Of a stretch of 64,000 nucleotides of DNA, positions 44,983 to 52,999 are shown in pieces. Source of the stretch: Neobacillus niacini. GTDB taxonomy: Bacteria; Bacillota; Bacilli; Bacillales; Cytobacillaceae. A program made the translations under genes and the position numbers. Every line of letters begins with the position of its first letter. Position 1 is the first letter of the stretch. The stretch spans positions 248,001 to 312,000 of the forward strand of contig NZ_JAMBOB010000003.1 of the NCBI RefSeq assembly GCF_023715415.1, read 5' to 3'. Under the pieces are notes generated by a model that had not been told where the DNA came from, searched no databases, and saw nothing but the letters and a program-made list of their open reading frames with translations.

Positions 44983-45140
44983 TATTCTTCCCCCTCACAT
45001 CTATCGTACGGTATTAGATAATAATTGAGAAGGAATTTATTTTACACTTTTTGAATTAGTTAAAAGCGGTAGTAGTGTTTTTTCACCATAACATGGTAAA
45101 ATAATACGACATGTATTATTTATAGAAGGAGAAATCATTG

Positions 45141-45728
45141 ATGGTTCAAATTATTTTAGTCTTGATAGTAGCCTATCTGCTGGGATCCATTCCTTCAGGT
45201 TTAATTATTGGGAAAGTATTTTATAAAACAGATATACGTGAGCATGGAAGTGGAAATTTAGGGGGAACCAATACTTTTCGTACCTTAGGAGTAAAAGCTG
45301 GTCTAGCTGTTACTGTGGCAGATATCTTAAAAGGGACGTTAGCGGCATCCTTGCCTGTTTTGGTTGGACTCGATGATGTCAATCCTTTACTTGCTGGTGT
45401 TTTTGCAGTTATTGGACACACCTATCCCGTCTTTGCAGGGTTTAGAGGCGGGAAAGCAGTTGCAACCTCTGGAGGCGTATTGTTGTTTTGTGCGCCACTT
45501 ATGTTTTTAACTATTTTCGTTGTCTTTTTTGCCAGTCTTTACATAACTAAATATGTATCACTATCATCTATGCTTGCTGGCATTTGTGCAGTGATTTATG
45601 CTGCCATTGATGGAGACATTCCACTTCTTATTGCAGTAACACTATTAGCCTCATTTGTCATTTATCGACACCGCGCTAATATTAAGCGAATCATGAATAA
45701 AACAGAACCTAAAATTAAATGGCTTTAA
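45141..45728 (+). CDS. plsY: glycerol-3-phosphate acyltransferase
   Basis: PlsY transfers the acyl group from acyl-phosphate to glycerol-3-phosphate, the first step of phospholipid synthesis. The 195-residue membrane protein has five hydrophobic segments and the three conserved motifs: [28 protein letters not shown] and [24 protein letters not shown] 45141 is chosen over the TTG directly before it; GAAGGAG lies upstream. The gene lies opposite to parE-yneT, as in B. subtilis. Confidence 0.95.
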   Translation: MVQIILVLIVAYLLGSIPSGLIIGKVFYKTDIREHGSGNLGGTNTFRTLGVKAGLAVTVADILKGTLAASLPVLVGLDDVNPLLAGVFAVIGHTYPVFAGFRGGKAVATSGGVLLFCAPLMFLTIFVVFFASLYITKYVSLSSMLAGICAVIYAAIDGDIPLLIAVTLLASFVIYRHRANIKRIMNKTEPKIKWL

Positions 45729-45757
45729 GGAATCTAAATGGTTCCTTAAAGCCATTT
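45720..45757 (+). terminator. terminator after plsY
   Basis: TGGCTTTAAGGAA (45720-45732) pairs with TTCCTTAAAGCCA (45741-45753), then TTTTTC. The stem includes the stop codon of plsY. Confidence 0.9.
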
Positions 45758-45841
45758 TTCATGGAAATTTCATAATTCCTGTCATTTTCCTTTCACATTG
45801 TAAAGTAAAATAAAGGTAAAGGAACCCATGGAGGGGATATT

Positions 45842-46018
45842 ATGTCTAACCTAAATCAAACCTATTCGTTTTCAACTGACGTTTCAGCACCTGCAGATCA
45901 AGAATTTGTGGTTGAATTTTTTCAGTGTTTAATGGATGATGTTCCTGAAAAATTTCCTTACAAGATAACAAAGAATTTTGACGAACTAATTGACTTTTTT
46001 GAACAAATGGACGAATAA
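45842..46018 (+). CDS. small acidic hypothetical protein
   Basis: A 58-residue frame beginning MSNLNQTYSFSTDVSAPADQ and ending DFFEQMDE. It has GGAGGGG eight bases before ATG 45842 and a perfect terminator just after the stop, so it is very likely translated. It is acidic and rich in Phe with no signal peptide. I do not recognise a family. Confidence 0.65.
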   Translation: MSNLNQTYSFSTDVSAPADQEFVVEFFQCLMDDVPEKFPYKITKNFDELIDFFEQMDE

Positions 46019-46025
46019 ATACCAG

Positions 46026-46061
46026 AAAAACGGAGTTTCTAAATGTAGAAACTCCGTTTTT
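46026..46061. terminator. bidirectional terminator between the small gene and the HesB-like selenoprotein gene
   Basis: AAAAACGGAGTTTCTA (46026-46041) pairs perfectly with TAGAAACTCCGTTTTT (46046-46061). It serves both convergent genes. Confidence 0.92.
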
Positions 46062-46350
46062 ATATTTTTAATAATGTAAATGAGTATTTGCCTAGAACAT
46101 CCTCAACATAATCAAGTTTGGTATGGTCAAAGTACACAAAATCCTGTTCATGAATGAGGATTTTTAGTCCTTCAAATTCAAATAGAAGATCACCAGTAAT
46201 TTTCCGCTCTTCCAGAGACAGATTTAATTTGGGACCTCCTCAGCCAATCCCCATACTTAACCGAACCAGTAGTTCCTCATTAGGAGATTGTTTTTCTCTC
46301 TCGATAATTCCTTCTAATATTCTATGGGCACTCTCCGTAATCTTGAACAA
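46060..46350 (-). CDS. HesB/IscA-like protein with in-frame UGA, probable selenoprotein
   Basis: Read through one UGA (46242-46240), this frame gives a 96-residue HesB/IscA-fold protein: MFKITESAHRILEGIIERE, then LSMGIG-U-GGPKLNLSLEE, a beta-rich middle and a C-terminus KLDYVEDVLGKYSF that aligns with the IscA family but lacks its CGCG motif. The UGA is at residue 37, the conserved Cys position. Similarity continues well beyond it and no other stop or frameshift is present. TTG 46350 is chosen because AAGGATGTGAT precedes it; ATG 46377 would add nine residues. A SECIS-like hairpin follows the UGA. HesB-like selenoproteins are a known family. A simple nonsense mutation is the alternative, less likely given selA at 61937. 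Confidence 0.82.
46203..46222 (-). promoter_or_regulatory. bacterial SECIS-like hairpin
   Basis: Starting 18 nt after the UGA on the minus strand, UCUG (46222-46219) pairs with CGGA (46206-46203), a single U bulges, and CUCU pairs with AGAG around a GGA loop. The loop G is 27 nt from the UGA, within the 16-37 nt range accepted for bacterial SECIS elements. A bulged U below the upper stem is also present in the E. coli fdhF SECIS that SelB binds. Confidence 0.7.
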
Positions 46351-46479
46351 ACCTATCACATCCTTGGATTTTTTCATAATTTGCAGGAAAAAGTCGAAAA
46401 ATAGTACATAAATATATTATAGTATTGGTAGTATGGTTGAAAATATTTTGCTTAGAAAACACAATAGTAAGGAGAAACT

Positions 46480-47631
46480 ATGAAAAAGAAAGCCATTATT
46501 TCGTCTGTCATTATCATTTCTATGTGTATTCTTGTTGCCTCCGTGCTTCTTATTGAGCAGCGTAGTAACCAGGCTGCACCAGAAAAAAAATACCCTTCAA
46601 AGGAACATACAATGAGATTGCAGCCTGAATTGAGCAGGACGCTGACAGAAAAGATAACTGTCGGGGCAATTGGCGATATTTTGATTCATGATACGGTTTA
46701 TCAAGATGCGTATAATGGAACGCAATATAATTTCAACCCAATCTTCGAAAATGTTAAAAGTATTTTGGAAACACCGGATGTCCTAACAGCGAATCAAGAG
46801 AGCATGTTAGGTGGCGTTGAAATAGGAGTATCAAGTTACCCGATGTTTAATAGTCCACACGAGGTTGCAAATGCTCTTGTTGATTCGGGGGTTGATATTG
46901 TTTCAATGGCTAACAACCATACGTTAGACAAGGGGGAAAGAGGTATTCTTTCCGCAACCGATTATTTAAATAGTATCGGACTTCCCCATGTTGGAAGTTT
47001 TCTAAATCAAGAGGATCGCCAAAAACTAAGAATCATACATAAAAATGGCATAAAATTAGCCTTTCTATCTTACACCTATGGTACAAATGGAATACCCATT
47101 CCAGATGGAAAGGACTTCCTTGTGAATCTTATTAATCGGGATCTAATGAGTGACGAAATCAGCCGGGCTAAGAAGGAAGCGGATGTTGTCATTATGAGTA
47201 TCCATTGGGGAAATGAATACCAACGTATTCCGACTGATGAGCAAAAGGATTTGGCAAATTACCTTGCGAATGAAGGGGTAGATATTATCTTTGGTTCGCA
47301 TCCTCATGTTCTTCAGCCAATGGAATGGATTGATACGGGAGATGGCAGAAAGACATTTGTTATTTATTCTTTGGGTAACTTCATCTCAGGACAAGTAAGA
47401 GACTATAAAGATATTGGCGGCATGGCTACGGTTGAAATAACGAAGCATATTTCTAATACAGGAAATTCGATTGAATTGTCAAATCCGGCTTTTTATCCTA
47501 CCTTTGTTTCTAGCCAGAGAAATAAAAATTATCAAGTCGTACCACTAGAAAATGCAGGTTCCTTCGGGATGCAGAATGCAGCTGATAAATACCAAGAAAT
47601 CATAGACCATATGAACCAATGGCTCCGTTAA
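46480..47631 (+). CDS. CapA-family metallophosphatase-like protein
   Basis: The 383-residue product has an N-terminal anchor or signal (residues 5-26) and a PGA_cap domain related to calcineurin phosphoesterases: GAIGDILIHD, TANQESMLGG, SMANNHTLDKG, SIHWGNEYQ and GSHPHVLQPM hold the metal-site residues. CapA proteins take part in poly-gamma-glutamate export or are surface enzymes of unknown role. No capB/capC genes are nearby, so polymer synthesis cannot be inferred here. Start ATG 46480 follows AAGGAG; the CPBP gene follows 40 bases later. Confidence 0.85.
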   Translation: MKKKAIISSVIIISMCILVASVLLIEQRSNQAAPEKKYPSKEHTMRLQPELSRTLTEKITVGAIGDILIHDTVYQDAYNGTQYNFNPIFENVKSILETPDVLTANQESMLGGVEIGVSSYPMFNSPHEVANALVDSGVDIVSMANNHTLDKGERGILSATDYLNSIGLPHVGSFLNQEDRQKLRIIHKNGIKLAFLSYTYGTNGIPIPDGKDFLVNLINRDLMSDEISRAKKEADVVIMSIHWGNEYQRIPTDEQKDLANYLANEGVDIIFGSHPHVLQPMEWIDTGDGRKTFVIYSLGNFISGQVRDYKDIGGMATVEITKHISNTGNSIELSNPAFYPTFVSSQRNKNYQVVPLENAGSFGMQNAADKYQEIIDHMNQWLR

Positions 47632-47671
47632 CACGGGGCCATAATTCGTTTTGATTGGAAGGAAGTTTTTA

Positions 47672-48427
47672 ATGAGACAAAGTAACTTTCAAGGATATTT
47701 TTTATCCATCTTGTTTATCATTTTAATTTATTTTTTCACAAGAAGTTACTATAGTCTCTTTACTTGGGCCATCCTAGGACTATTCCTTTTGCTTGCTTTC
47801 CTGAAGGAAGAAAATCGTTTATTTGCATGGGTGATGATTTCCTTTTTTTGTGGTAATCTAATTCTCTTTTATACCGATAAATTTATTGAAGGGTATCACT
47901 TCATTCCATTCTTTAGGTTACTCATAAATCAGGTATTGTTCTTGATCCCTATCCTATCGATAGGTTATGTGATAAAGAAATTCAATAAAAAAATTAGCTT
48001 CTTTTTTACTAAACTAGATCTAAATAACAGCAATAAGTATTTCTATACCATCTTGATACTTCTTTTTGTTGGTGTCACTTTTTTATTTATCAATAAAAAT
48101 GGATTCGATTCGAATATGTTCCTTTCGCTTCTCTCATTCACACTTATTCATTCTTTTCTACAGGAAGTGATATGGCGAGGTATTCTGTTAACACAATTAA
48201 TGAATATAACAAACGAAACATCAGCTATCATGTTTACAAGTATTGCCTTTGCGACGAATACTACTATATTTGGATTTTCTACTTCTGTTGTTCTTTTATA
48301 TCTTTTTTTAGGGTTCATATTTGCACTGTTAACCATTAAATATAAAAGCATTTTGCCATCTATTTTTGTATATACACTTGTATTAATTCTCTTTTACCTA
48401 TATGACTGGCTTCAACTTCCTTTATAA
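47672..48427 (+). CDS. CPBP-type membrane protein with altered protease motif
   Basis: A 251-residue protein with about seven to eight hydrophobic helices. The region SFLQEVIWRGILLTQ matches CPBP (Abi/CAAX protease-like) motif 1, but the usual EExxxR reads QEVIWR, and motif 2 (FxxxH/N) reads FATN. It may be an inactive or altered member. ATG 47672 is chosen with GGAAGGAAG upstream; the TTG at 47651 overlaps that site. It may be co-transcribed with the CapA-like gene. Confidence 0.68.
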   Translation: MRQSNFQGYFLSILFIILIYFFTRSYYSLFTWAILGLFLLLAFLKEENRLFAWVMISFFCGNLILFYTDKFIEGYHFIPFFRLLINQVLFLIPILSIGYVIKKFNKKISFFFTKLDLNNSNKYFYTILILLFVGVTFLFINKNGFDSNMFLSLLSFTLIHSFLQEVIWRGILLTQLMNITNETSAIMFTSIAFATNTTIFGFSTSVVLLYLFLGFIFALLTIKYKSILPSIFVYTLVLILFYLYDWLQLPL

Positions 48428-48497
48428 GCAATATCATCGATAATTGCCTTTGCTTTATTATATAATTACTTCAGAGACATTTTGAGAGGAGTAACAG

Positions 48498-48791
48498 ATG
48501 AATATCCAAATCAGCAGTGAAGCAGCAGCATGGTATAAACAAGAATTAAATCTTAAAGCAGGTGATTCTGTCCGTTTCTATGTACGTTATGGCGGATGTA
48601 GTACGGTACAAAGTGGGTTTTCACTTGGTATATCTAGTGATGAACCAAATGATATTGGTGCAAAGACAACTGAGGACGGGATTACTTTTTATATTGAAGA
48701 AAAAGATTTATGGTACTTCGATGACCATGATTTAGTTATTGAGTATCATGCAAAATATCAAGAACCTATTTTAGATTATAAAAAAGCATAA
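48498..48791 (+). CDS. yneR: HesB/IscA-like protein YneR
   Basis: A 97-residue protein of the HesB/YadR/YfhF-type subfamily, with MNIQISSEAAAWYKQEL and a Cys in VRYGGCSTVQSGFSLG, lacking the C-terminal CxC of IscA. It matches B. subtilis YneR in length and in position beside yneQ/yneP. A role in iron-sulfur protein assembly is often assumed but not shown. It keeps Cys where the HesB-like gene 2 kb away has UGA. Start ATG 48498 follows GAGAGGAG. Confidence 0.85.
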   Translation: MNIQISSEAAAWYKQELNLKAGDSVRFYVRYGGCSTVQSGFSLGISSDEPNDIGAKTTEDGITFYIEEKDLWYFDDHDLVIEYHAKYQEPILDYKKA

Positions 48792-48795
48792 TTAA

Positions 48796-48841
48796 AAAAT
48801 AAGCACACATGAATGATGGTACTTTCATGTGTGCTTATTTT
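48796..48841. terminator. terminator after yneR
   Basis: An 18-bp stem: the arm from 48796 to 48813 (core AAGCACACATGAA) pairs with TTCATGTGTGCTT and its flank (48824-48841), followed by TATTTT. Confidence 0.88.
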
Positions 48842-48924
48842 ATTTTCTGCTCTCCAGCTTTGGGACAACAAATTTGCATATTTTATGTGTGTTTGTAATG
48901 CGTCTTTTGTGGAAAAAGACGCTT

Positions 48925-49215
48925 TCACCAAATATGATGATGTAATCCTTCTTTATGTAATATTTCTTTTTGTCTATCCCCAATTAAATCAAAATGGGAA
49001 TAACCGTCACGGCGGTGGTGAATCCAATCTTTTTTCAAGCCATATTTATTACCCCATTCAGCTAGTTTCTCAAGGTCACTGCAGCCAACCTTGGTTACAG
49101 TGTTACATCCAGGAAAACGATCATCCAGCCAAAAATGGGTTAAGAATGCAATTTCACCTTCATCAATTTTTTGTTTCCACTCTTTTACTTCCTGCCTTTT
49201 GATTCCAAAAGCCAT
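48925..49215 (-). CDS. yneQ: conserved hypothetical protein YneQ
   Basis: A 96-residue protein with FLTHFWLDDRFPGCNTVTKVGC and KDWIHHRRDGYSHFDLIG. It fits B. subtilis YneQ by sequence character and by position between yneP and yneR. Two Cys and several His suggest metal binding, but function is unknown. It follows yneP on the same strand with a 24-base gap. Confidence 0.78.
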   Translation of the reverse strand: MAFGIKRQEVKEWKQKIDEGEIAFLTHFWLDDRFPGCNTVTKVGCSDLEKLAEWGNKYGLKKDWIHHRRDGYSHFDLIGDRQKEILHKEGLHHHIW

Positions 49216-49239
49216 ATAGTCACCCCAAAACGCATAGTG

Positions 49240-49668
49240 TTACTTTCTCTTTATTTCTTCATACTTTAGATACCACTCAGGAAAAGCCTTTTTGAATGCA
49301 ATCGGTCTAAAGTTGTCCTTTTTGACAACAATATGAGTCGAATTCCCTTCTGCACATACTTCCTCGTCTCCATTTATGATGGAATACCCATAAACAGTTT
49401 TAAGCCCGTCATTTTTCTCAATCCAAGTCTTTACGAAACCTCTATCACCATAACGTAACGGTTTTTTATAGGCGGCTTGGATATCATAGACGGGTGCAAA
49501 ATATCCTGCGTTTTCCATATCTACATAACTATAGCCAAGGTCCTCAATTAATCCGCTTCTGCCAAGCTCAAAATACTTCAAATAGTTGGCATGATAGATG
49601 ACTCCCATCATGTCCGTATCTGCATATAAAAGCTGAATCTCTCTTGTAGAAATAAATACATTGTCCAT
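49240..49668 (-). CDS. yneP: acyl-CoA thioesterase YneP
   Basis: Hot-dog thioesterase of 142 residues related to 4-hydroxybenzoyl-CoA thioesterase/YbgC. The catalytic Asp lies in YADTDMMGVIYHANYLKYFELGR. It probably hydrolyses short or medium acyl-CoA. Start ATG 49668 is four bases after the AAA ATPase stop, so the two are coupled. Confidence 0.87.
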   Translation of the reverse strand: MDNVFISTREIQLLYADTDMMGVIYHANYLKYFELGRSGLIEDLGYSYVDMENAGYFAPVYDIQAAYKKPLRYGDRGFVKTWIEKNDGLKTVYGYSIINGDEEVCAEGNSTHIVVKKDNFRPIAFKKAFPEWYLKYEEIKRK

Positions 49669-49672
49669 TTCT

Positions 49673-52018
49673 CTATTCCCCTTCCCTAATTAAAGGAAAT
49701 TTAGTAAGCGCCTTTTCCACATCTTCATTTTCAATATGGATGGCCTTTTCTAATAAATCCTCTTCCTCTGTCACTCCCATAAGCCTCATTGCTTGTGCTT
49801 GTATCATTTCGTCTGCCAAATTGGTAGCAAATCTACCGTTCCCCATGAAGGTATGATTTTCAATATTTCGTTTCAAAAGTGCTCTTGCTTCTTTATTTAA
49901 TTGGTATTGAAAACGATCTATATAGCTCTCGATAATCGCCAGCAGCTCCTCCGCTGTATAGTCAGGAAACAGGAAGAATTTTTTAAATCTCGAGCGCAGC
50001 CCAGGGTTGCTCTCCAATAGCAGGTCCATTTCCTTGGGGTAACCTGCAAGGACTACTACAAGATTTTCATTATGCTTGGTCATTTCATCAACAAGTGTGT
50101 CGACAACTTCCTTACCAAAATCACCTGCTGTTTGGCTTAGAAGTGAATATGCTTCATCAATAAACAATACACCGCCAAGCGCTTCACGGATTTTCTTCTT
50201 TGTTTTTCCGGCTGTTTGACCCACATAACCCGCTACGAAATCAGCTCTGCTCGCTACAATTAAATGACCTCGTTTTAACATTCCGCATTCTTTCAGGAGC
50301 TCGGCATATATTTTAGCCACTGTGGTTTTACCAGTGCCGGGATTTCCAGTGAATACGGAATGAAGCTGAATGGGTACGGTTGGAAGCCTTTTTTCTTTTC
50401 TAAACTGCTGCATTTTAACGAAGGAAACAAGTGTTTCTAATTCACCTTTTAGTTCGGTCAAGCCAATCAATCGTTCTAATTTTTCAAATGGAGATTCCCG
50501 ATTTTCATTCTTTTCTATCTCAAAATCCTCTTTATCTAAAAGGGTGTAAGTGAGAATATCCTCATTGGATGGCGGATGTTCAGACCCCTTTTTAAAAATG
50601 GCATCTAACACGATATTGCGAACAGATCGTGCATTACCAAAAGTGTCATCTACACGTTCCTGGTCAAGGCGATGATTAATTTCTATCTTCGCTTCTTCTG
50701 TAAGAATATAATCGTTTTCTGAAGCAATTTTTTCAGCTATCGATAGTAATTCCCCATTGGAGTAATTAGGCAAATGAATAAGGTTGGATTGAGGAAAGCG
50801 GCTTCTTAATCCTGGATTTGCATCTAAAAAAATACGCATTTCCTCCGGATATCCCGCCAAAATTACTGCAAACCTCCCACCGTATTCCGTTCCCGTCATT
50901 AACGAAACTAGGGTATCAACTGCTGTCTGCCCATAATCATTTCCAGTTTGCCCTTCTCGTTTTAAACTATAGGCTTCATCAATGAACAGGACCCCGCCAA
51001 TCGCCTTCTCTACAACCGAGCGCACATTTTCCTCCGTTTGACCTACAAAAGCCCCTACAAGCTGTGATCTATCCGTCTCAATCACTTCCGAACGAGGTAG
51101 CACCTCGAGCTCGTGATAGATCTTAGCTAATAAACGGGCAATGGTTGTTTTCCCAGTTCCTGGATTTCCAGTTAGAACCATATTAAGGCTTAGTTCATCC
51201 TTTGTTTGGAATCCTAGTCTTTTTCGGTCCTTTTGGTATTTTAAAAACTGGTAAAAATCATTCACCCGCTTTTTTACAACATCCATCCCAACCATTTTAT
51301 TTAATTGGTCCAAGGCATTCTCTGAATCCTGTTGGACTTTTTCTTCGGTAATAAAAAGATTCTGCCAGTCTTTTTTTATAGTCTCGAGGCTAGACAAATG
51401 TAATTTTAGGTCTTCATAATAGGTGGCGGTATGAAACACACCTTTTATGGATTCCTCATATTCCTCAGCAGCCTTTAATAGGTTCCCGTTAACCTCAATA
51501 GCAGTAGTAAGCAAGTCAGACAATTTTTTATATTGAAGAGAAAGTGGTTCATTTCTCAATGTTTCAGCAAGATTTCTCTTCTCGGTGAGATCCTCTACAT
51601 GATCATCTGCTTCTGCTAGGAAGCTTTGACAAATTTGTATGTATTGTTCAGCAACTTTTTTCTTTGCTGTTCGATTATCTGTTTCCCTTATTGCTGGAAA
51701 TTCTAGGATATCTAAGATGTCCTTTTTCTTTTTCCAATCGTATTGGATGAAATAGGATTTTGCCATTGCATTCTCTGGATGCAGCTCTAATGCTTTTTGT
51801 AACCAGGCAAAAGCTAATGTATCTTGGTTTCTTCGCTCTAGTCGAGATAGTGCGGCTATTGTTAACATTTTTGATATATGTATGGGGTTTGATTCGCCTC
51901 GAATCGCTGTTAATAGCTCATTTTCATTAGAAATAAACCCGTTCTCATTTAACTCTTTTTCCCACTGGTTAATCTGTAGAGTTTGGTTAATTGGTTGATT
52001 CGATTGTTGTCTTATCAT
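49673..52018 (-). CDS. two-domain AAA+ ATPase, SpoVK/CbbX-like
   Basis: A 781-residue protein. The N-terminal 230 residues are helical and TPR-like (SRLERRNQDTLAFAWLQKALELHPENA). Two CbbX/SpoVK-type AAA+ modules follow, with Walker A GNPGTGKTT near residues 275 and 552 and Walker B GVLFIDEAYSL near 340 and 615; each also has an Arg-finger-like GLRSRF. SpoVK of B. subtilis has a single module of about 320 residues, so this is a duplicated form with an EccA-like N-terminal region. A remodelling role is likely; the target is unknown. Confidence 0.85.
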   Translation of the reverse strand: MIRQQSNQPINQTLQINQWEKELNENGFISNENELLTAIRGESNPIHISKMLTIAALSRLERRNQDTLAFAWLQKALELHPENAMAKSYFIQYDWKKKKDILDILEFPAIRETDNRTAKKKVAEQYIQICQSFLAEADDHVEDLTEKRNLAETLRNEPLSLQYKKLSDLLTTAIEVNGNLLKAAEEYEESIKGVFHTATYYEDLKLHLSSLETIKKDWQNLFITEEKVQQDSENALDQLNKMVGMDVVKKRVNDFYQFLKYQKDRKRLGFQTKDELSLNMVLTGNPGTGKTTIARLLAKIYHELEVLPRSEVIETDRSQLVGAFVGQTEENVRSVVEKAIGGVLFIDEAYSLKREGQTGNDYGQTAVDTLVSLMTGTEYGGRFAVILAGYPEEMRIFLDANPGLRSRFPQSNLIHLPNYSNGELLSIAEKIASENDYILTEEAKIEINHRLDQERVDDTFGNARSVRNIVLDAIFKKGSEHPPSNEDILTYTLLDKEDFEIEKNENRESPFEKLERLIGLTELKGELETLVSFVKMQQFRKEKRLPTVPIQLHSVFTGNPGTGKTTVAKIYAELLKECGMLKRGHLIVASRADFVAGYVGQTAGKTKKKIREALGGVLFIDEAYSLLSQTAGDFGKEVVDTLVDEMTKHNENLVVVLAGYPKEMDLLLESNPGLRSRFKKFFLFPDYTAEELLAIIESYIDRFQYQLNKEARALLKRNIENHTFMGNGRFATNLADEMIQAQAMRLMGVTEEEDLLEKAIHIENEDVEKALTKFPLIREGE

Positions 52019-52103
52019 ATAATCACTTCTTCTTCAAAATTTCCCTTTTATCTTACCACAACCTGTTCATCGACACGAAATTCAAAGGCTTAATAAATAA
52101 AGG

Positions 52104-52128
52104 ACCTGTACGAATTGAACAGGTCCTC
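52104..52128 (-). terminator. terminator after tlp
   Basis: On the minus strand GGACCTGT pairs with ACAGGTCC around TCAATTCGT, then TTTATTTATT. Confidence 0.85.
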
Positions 52129-52139
52129 CGAAATTTTGC

Positions 52140-52355
52140 TTAGACTTCATCCTTAATTTCTGCTCGGTAGGATTCGATACTTTCACGGCGTCTTTCGTTT
52201 TTAGCGTCTATTTGCTGGAGTTGTGTCTCGCTATCAGTGAACGCTTTTGAATCTTCCGCTGCTTCAATGTTTTCAAGTGTATCATGTATCATCGCCTGAA
52301 GCTTTTCAGCATTATCACTGCGATCGTCTGGTTTTGGTTTGTTGTTATAGGTCAT
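52140..52355 (-). CDS. tlp: small acid-soluble spore protein Tlp
   Basis: Thioredoxin-like small spore protein of 71 residues: MTYNNKPKPDDRSDNAEKL, then ENIEAAED and KNERRRESIESYRAEIKDE. Tlp proteins are made in the forespore. ATG 52355 is chosen because AGGAGGGA lies just before it; an in-frame ATG nine codons upstream is not supported. In B. subtilis tlp follows sspN in an operon; here a hairpin separates them. Confidence 0.9.
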   Translation of the reverse strand: MTYNNKPKPDDRSDNAEKLQAMIHDTLENIEAAEDSKAFTDSETQLQQIDAKNERRRESIESYRAEIKDEV

Positions 52356-52452
52356 TAGAAATTCCCTCCTAGGTGGTGTCATGTTACAGATATAGTGTGT
52401 TACTTATTGAAAAAAATATCACAGAAAATTTCTGCTAAGAAAAAATCATAAA

Positions 52453-52484
52453 AAAGACCCGCGGGCTTCTGCCTGACGAGTCTT
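52453..52484 (-). terminator. hairpin after sspN
   Basis: On the minus strand AAGACTCG pairs, with one mismatch, with the complementary CGCGGGTCTT arm, with inner GC-rich pairing, followed by TTTTATG. Confidence 0.75.
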
Positions 52485-52494
52485 TACCATTTTT

Positions 52495-52638
52495 TTATTC
52501 ACCTTTAGTTTGGATAACTTGCGCATGCTTACCTGATGTATCTTGATATTTTTTACCTTTGTTTCCACCGAATCCCCTGGATTTAGTTCCAAGGTGGTCT
52601 TCGCTGTAGCCTTGTTGACTGTGTTTTGGATTACTCAT
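52495..52638 (-). CDS. sspN: small acid-soluble spore protein SspN
   Basis: A 47-residue minor SASP with the conserved HLGTKSRGFGGNKGKK and HAQVIQTKGE segments. It is expressed in the forespore in B. subtilis and lies upstream of tlp, as here. ATG 52638 is preceded by AAGGAGGAGGG. Confidence 0.93.
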   Translation of the reverse strand: MSNPKHSQQGYSEDHLGTKSRGFGGNKGKKYQDTSGKHAQVIQTKGE

Positions 52639-52718
52639 GTAATATCCCTCCTCCTTAACATTTTGTCCGTTTTTAAGGAGGAACATGATTGGTAAACTAT
52701 GTGAGTTTTAATTTTACA

Positions 52719-52850
52719 TTACTCTGCCTTACCAAGTCGCTTTTCTTCTAAACGCATTTCAATTTTTTCCATAGCAGCTCTATCTTTCAAAAGTTGACTT
52801 TTATTTTCGGATACAAGTTCTGCAAAGGAACGTTTTCTAGGCTTTCTCAT
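52719..52850 (-). CDS. FbpB-like small basic protein
   Basis: A 43-residue basic protein MRKPRKRSFAELVSENK... with QLLKDRAAMEKIEMRLEEK following. It resembles FbpB-type Fur-regulated basic proteins, which help the FsrA small RNA in iron sparing. The ATG at 52850 has AAGGTGATATAT upstream. No Fur box was looked up; the family match is from the N-terminal pattern and size. Confidence 0.65.
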   Translation of the reverse strand: MRKPRKRSFAELVSENKSQLLKDRAAMEKIEMRLEEKRLGKAE

Positions 52851-52999
52851 ATATATCACCTTCCTTATTAACTATTCTAACAGTTATTATGCCCGGAAAC
52901 GGTTGCAATTATTACAACTTTTTGAAAATTAAAAGAAAAATATACTTTAAAGCGTTACATTGTTAAATAAAAAATAAACATTGTATTTATATCCAATGT

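Noticed and set aside
46154..46411. Open frame on the + strand over the HesB-like gene
   Set aside because: It is a shadow of the minus-strand gene: the minus frame has clear HesB similarity on both sides of the UGA and a ribosome site, while the + frame shows no known motif.
46480..47631. Poly-gamma-glutamate capsule operon
   Set aside because: Only a CapA-like protein is present; capB, capC and capD are absent from the neighbourhood.
48813..49202. 129-codon frame on + between yneR and yneP
   Set aside because: It overlaps the minus-strand YneQ gene, which has syntenic and sequence support; the + frame has none.
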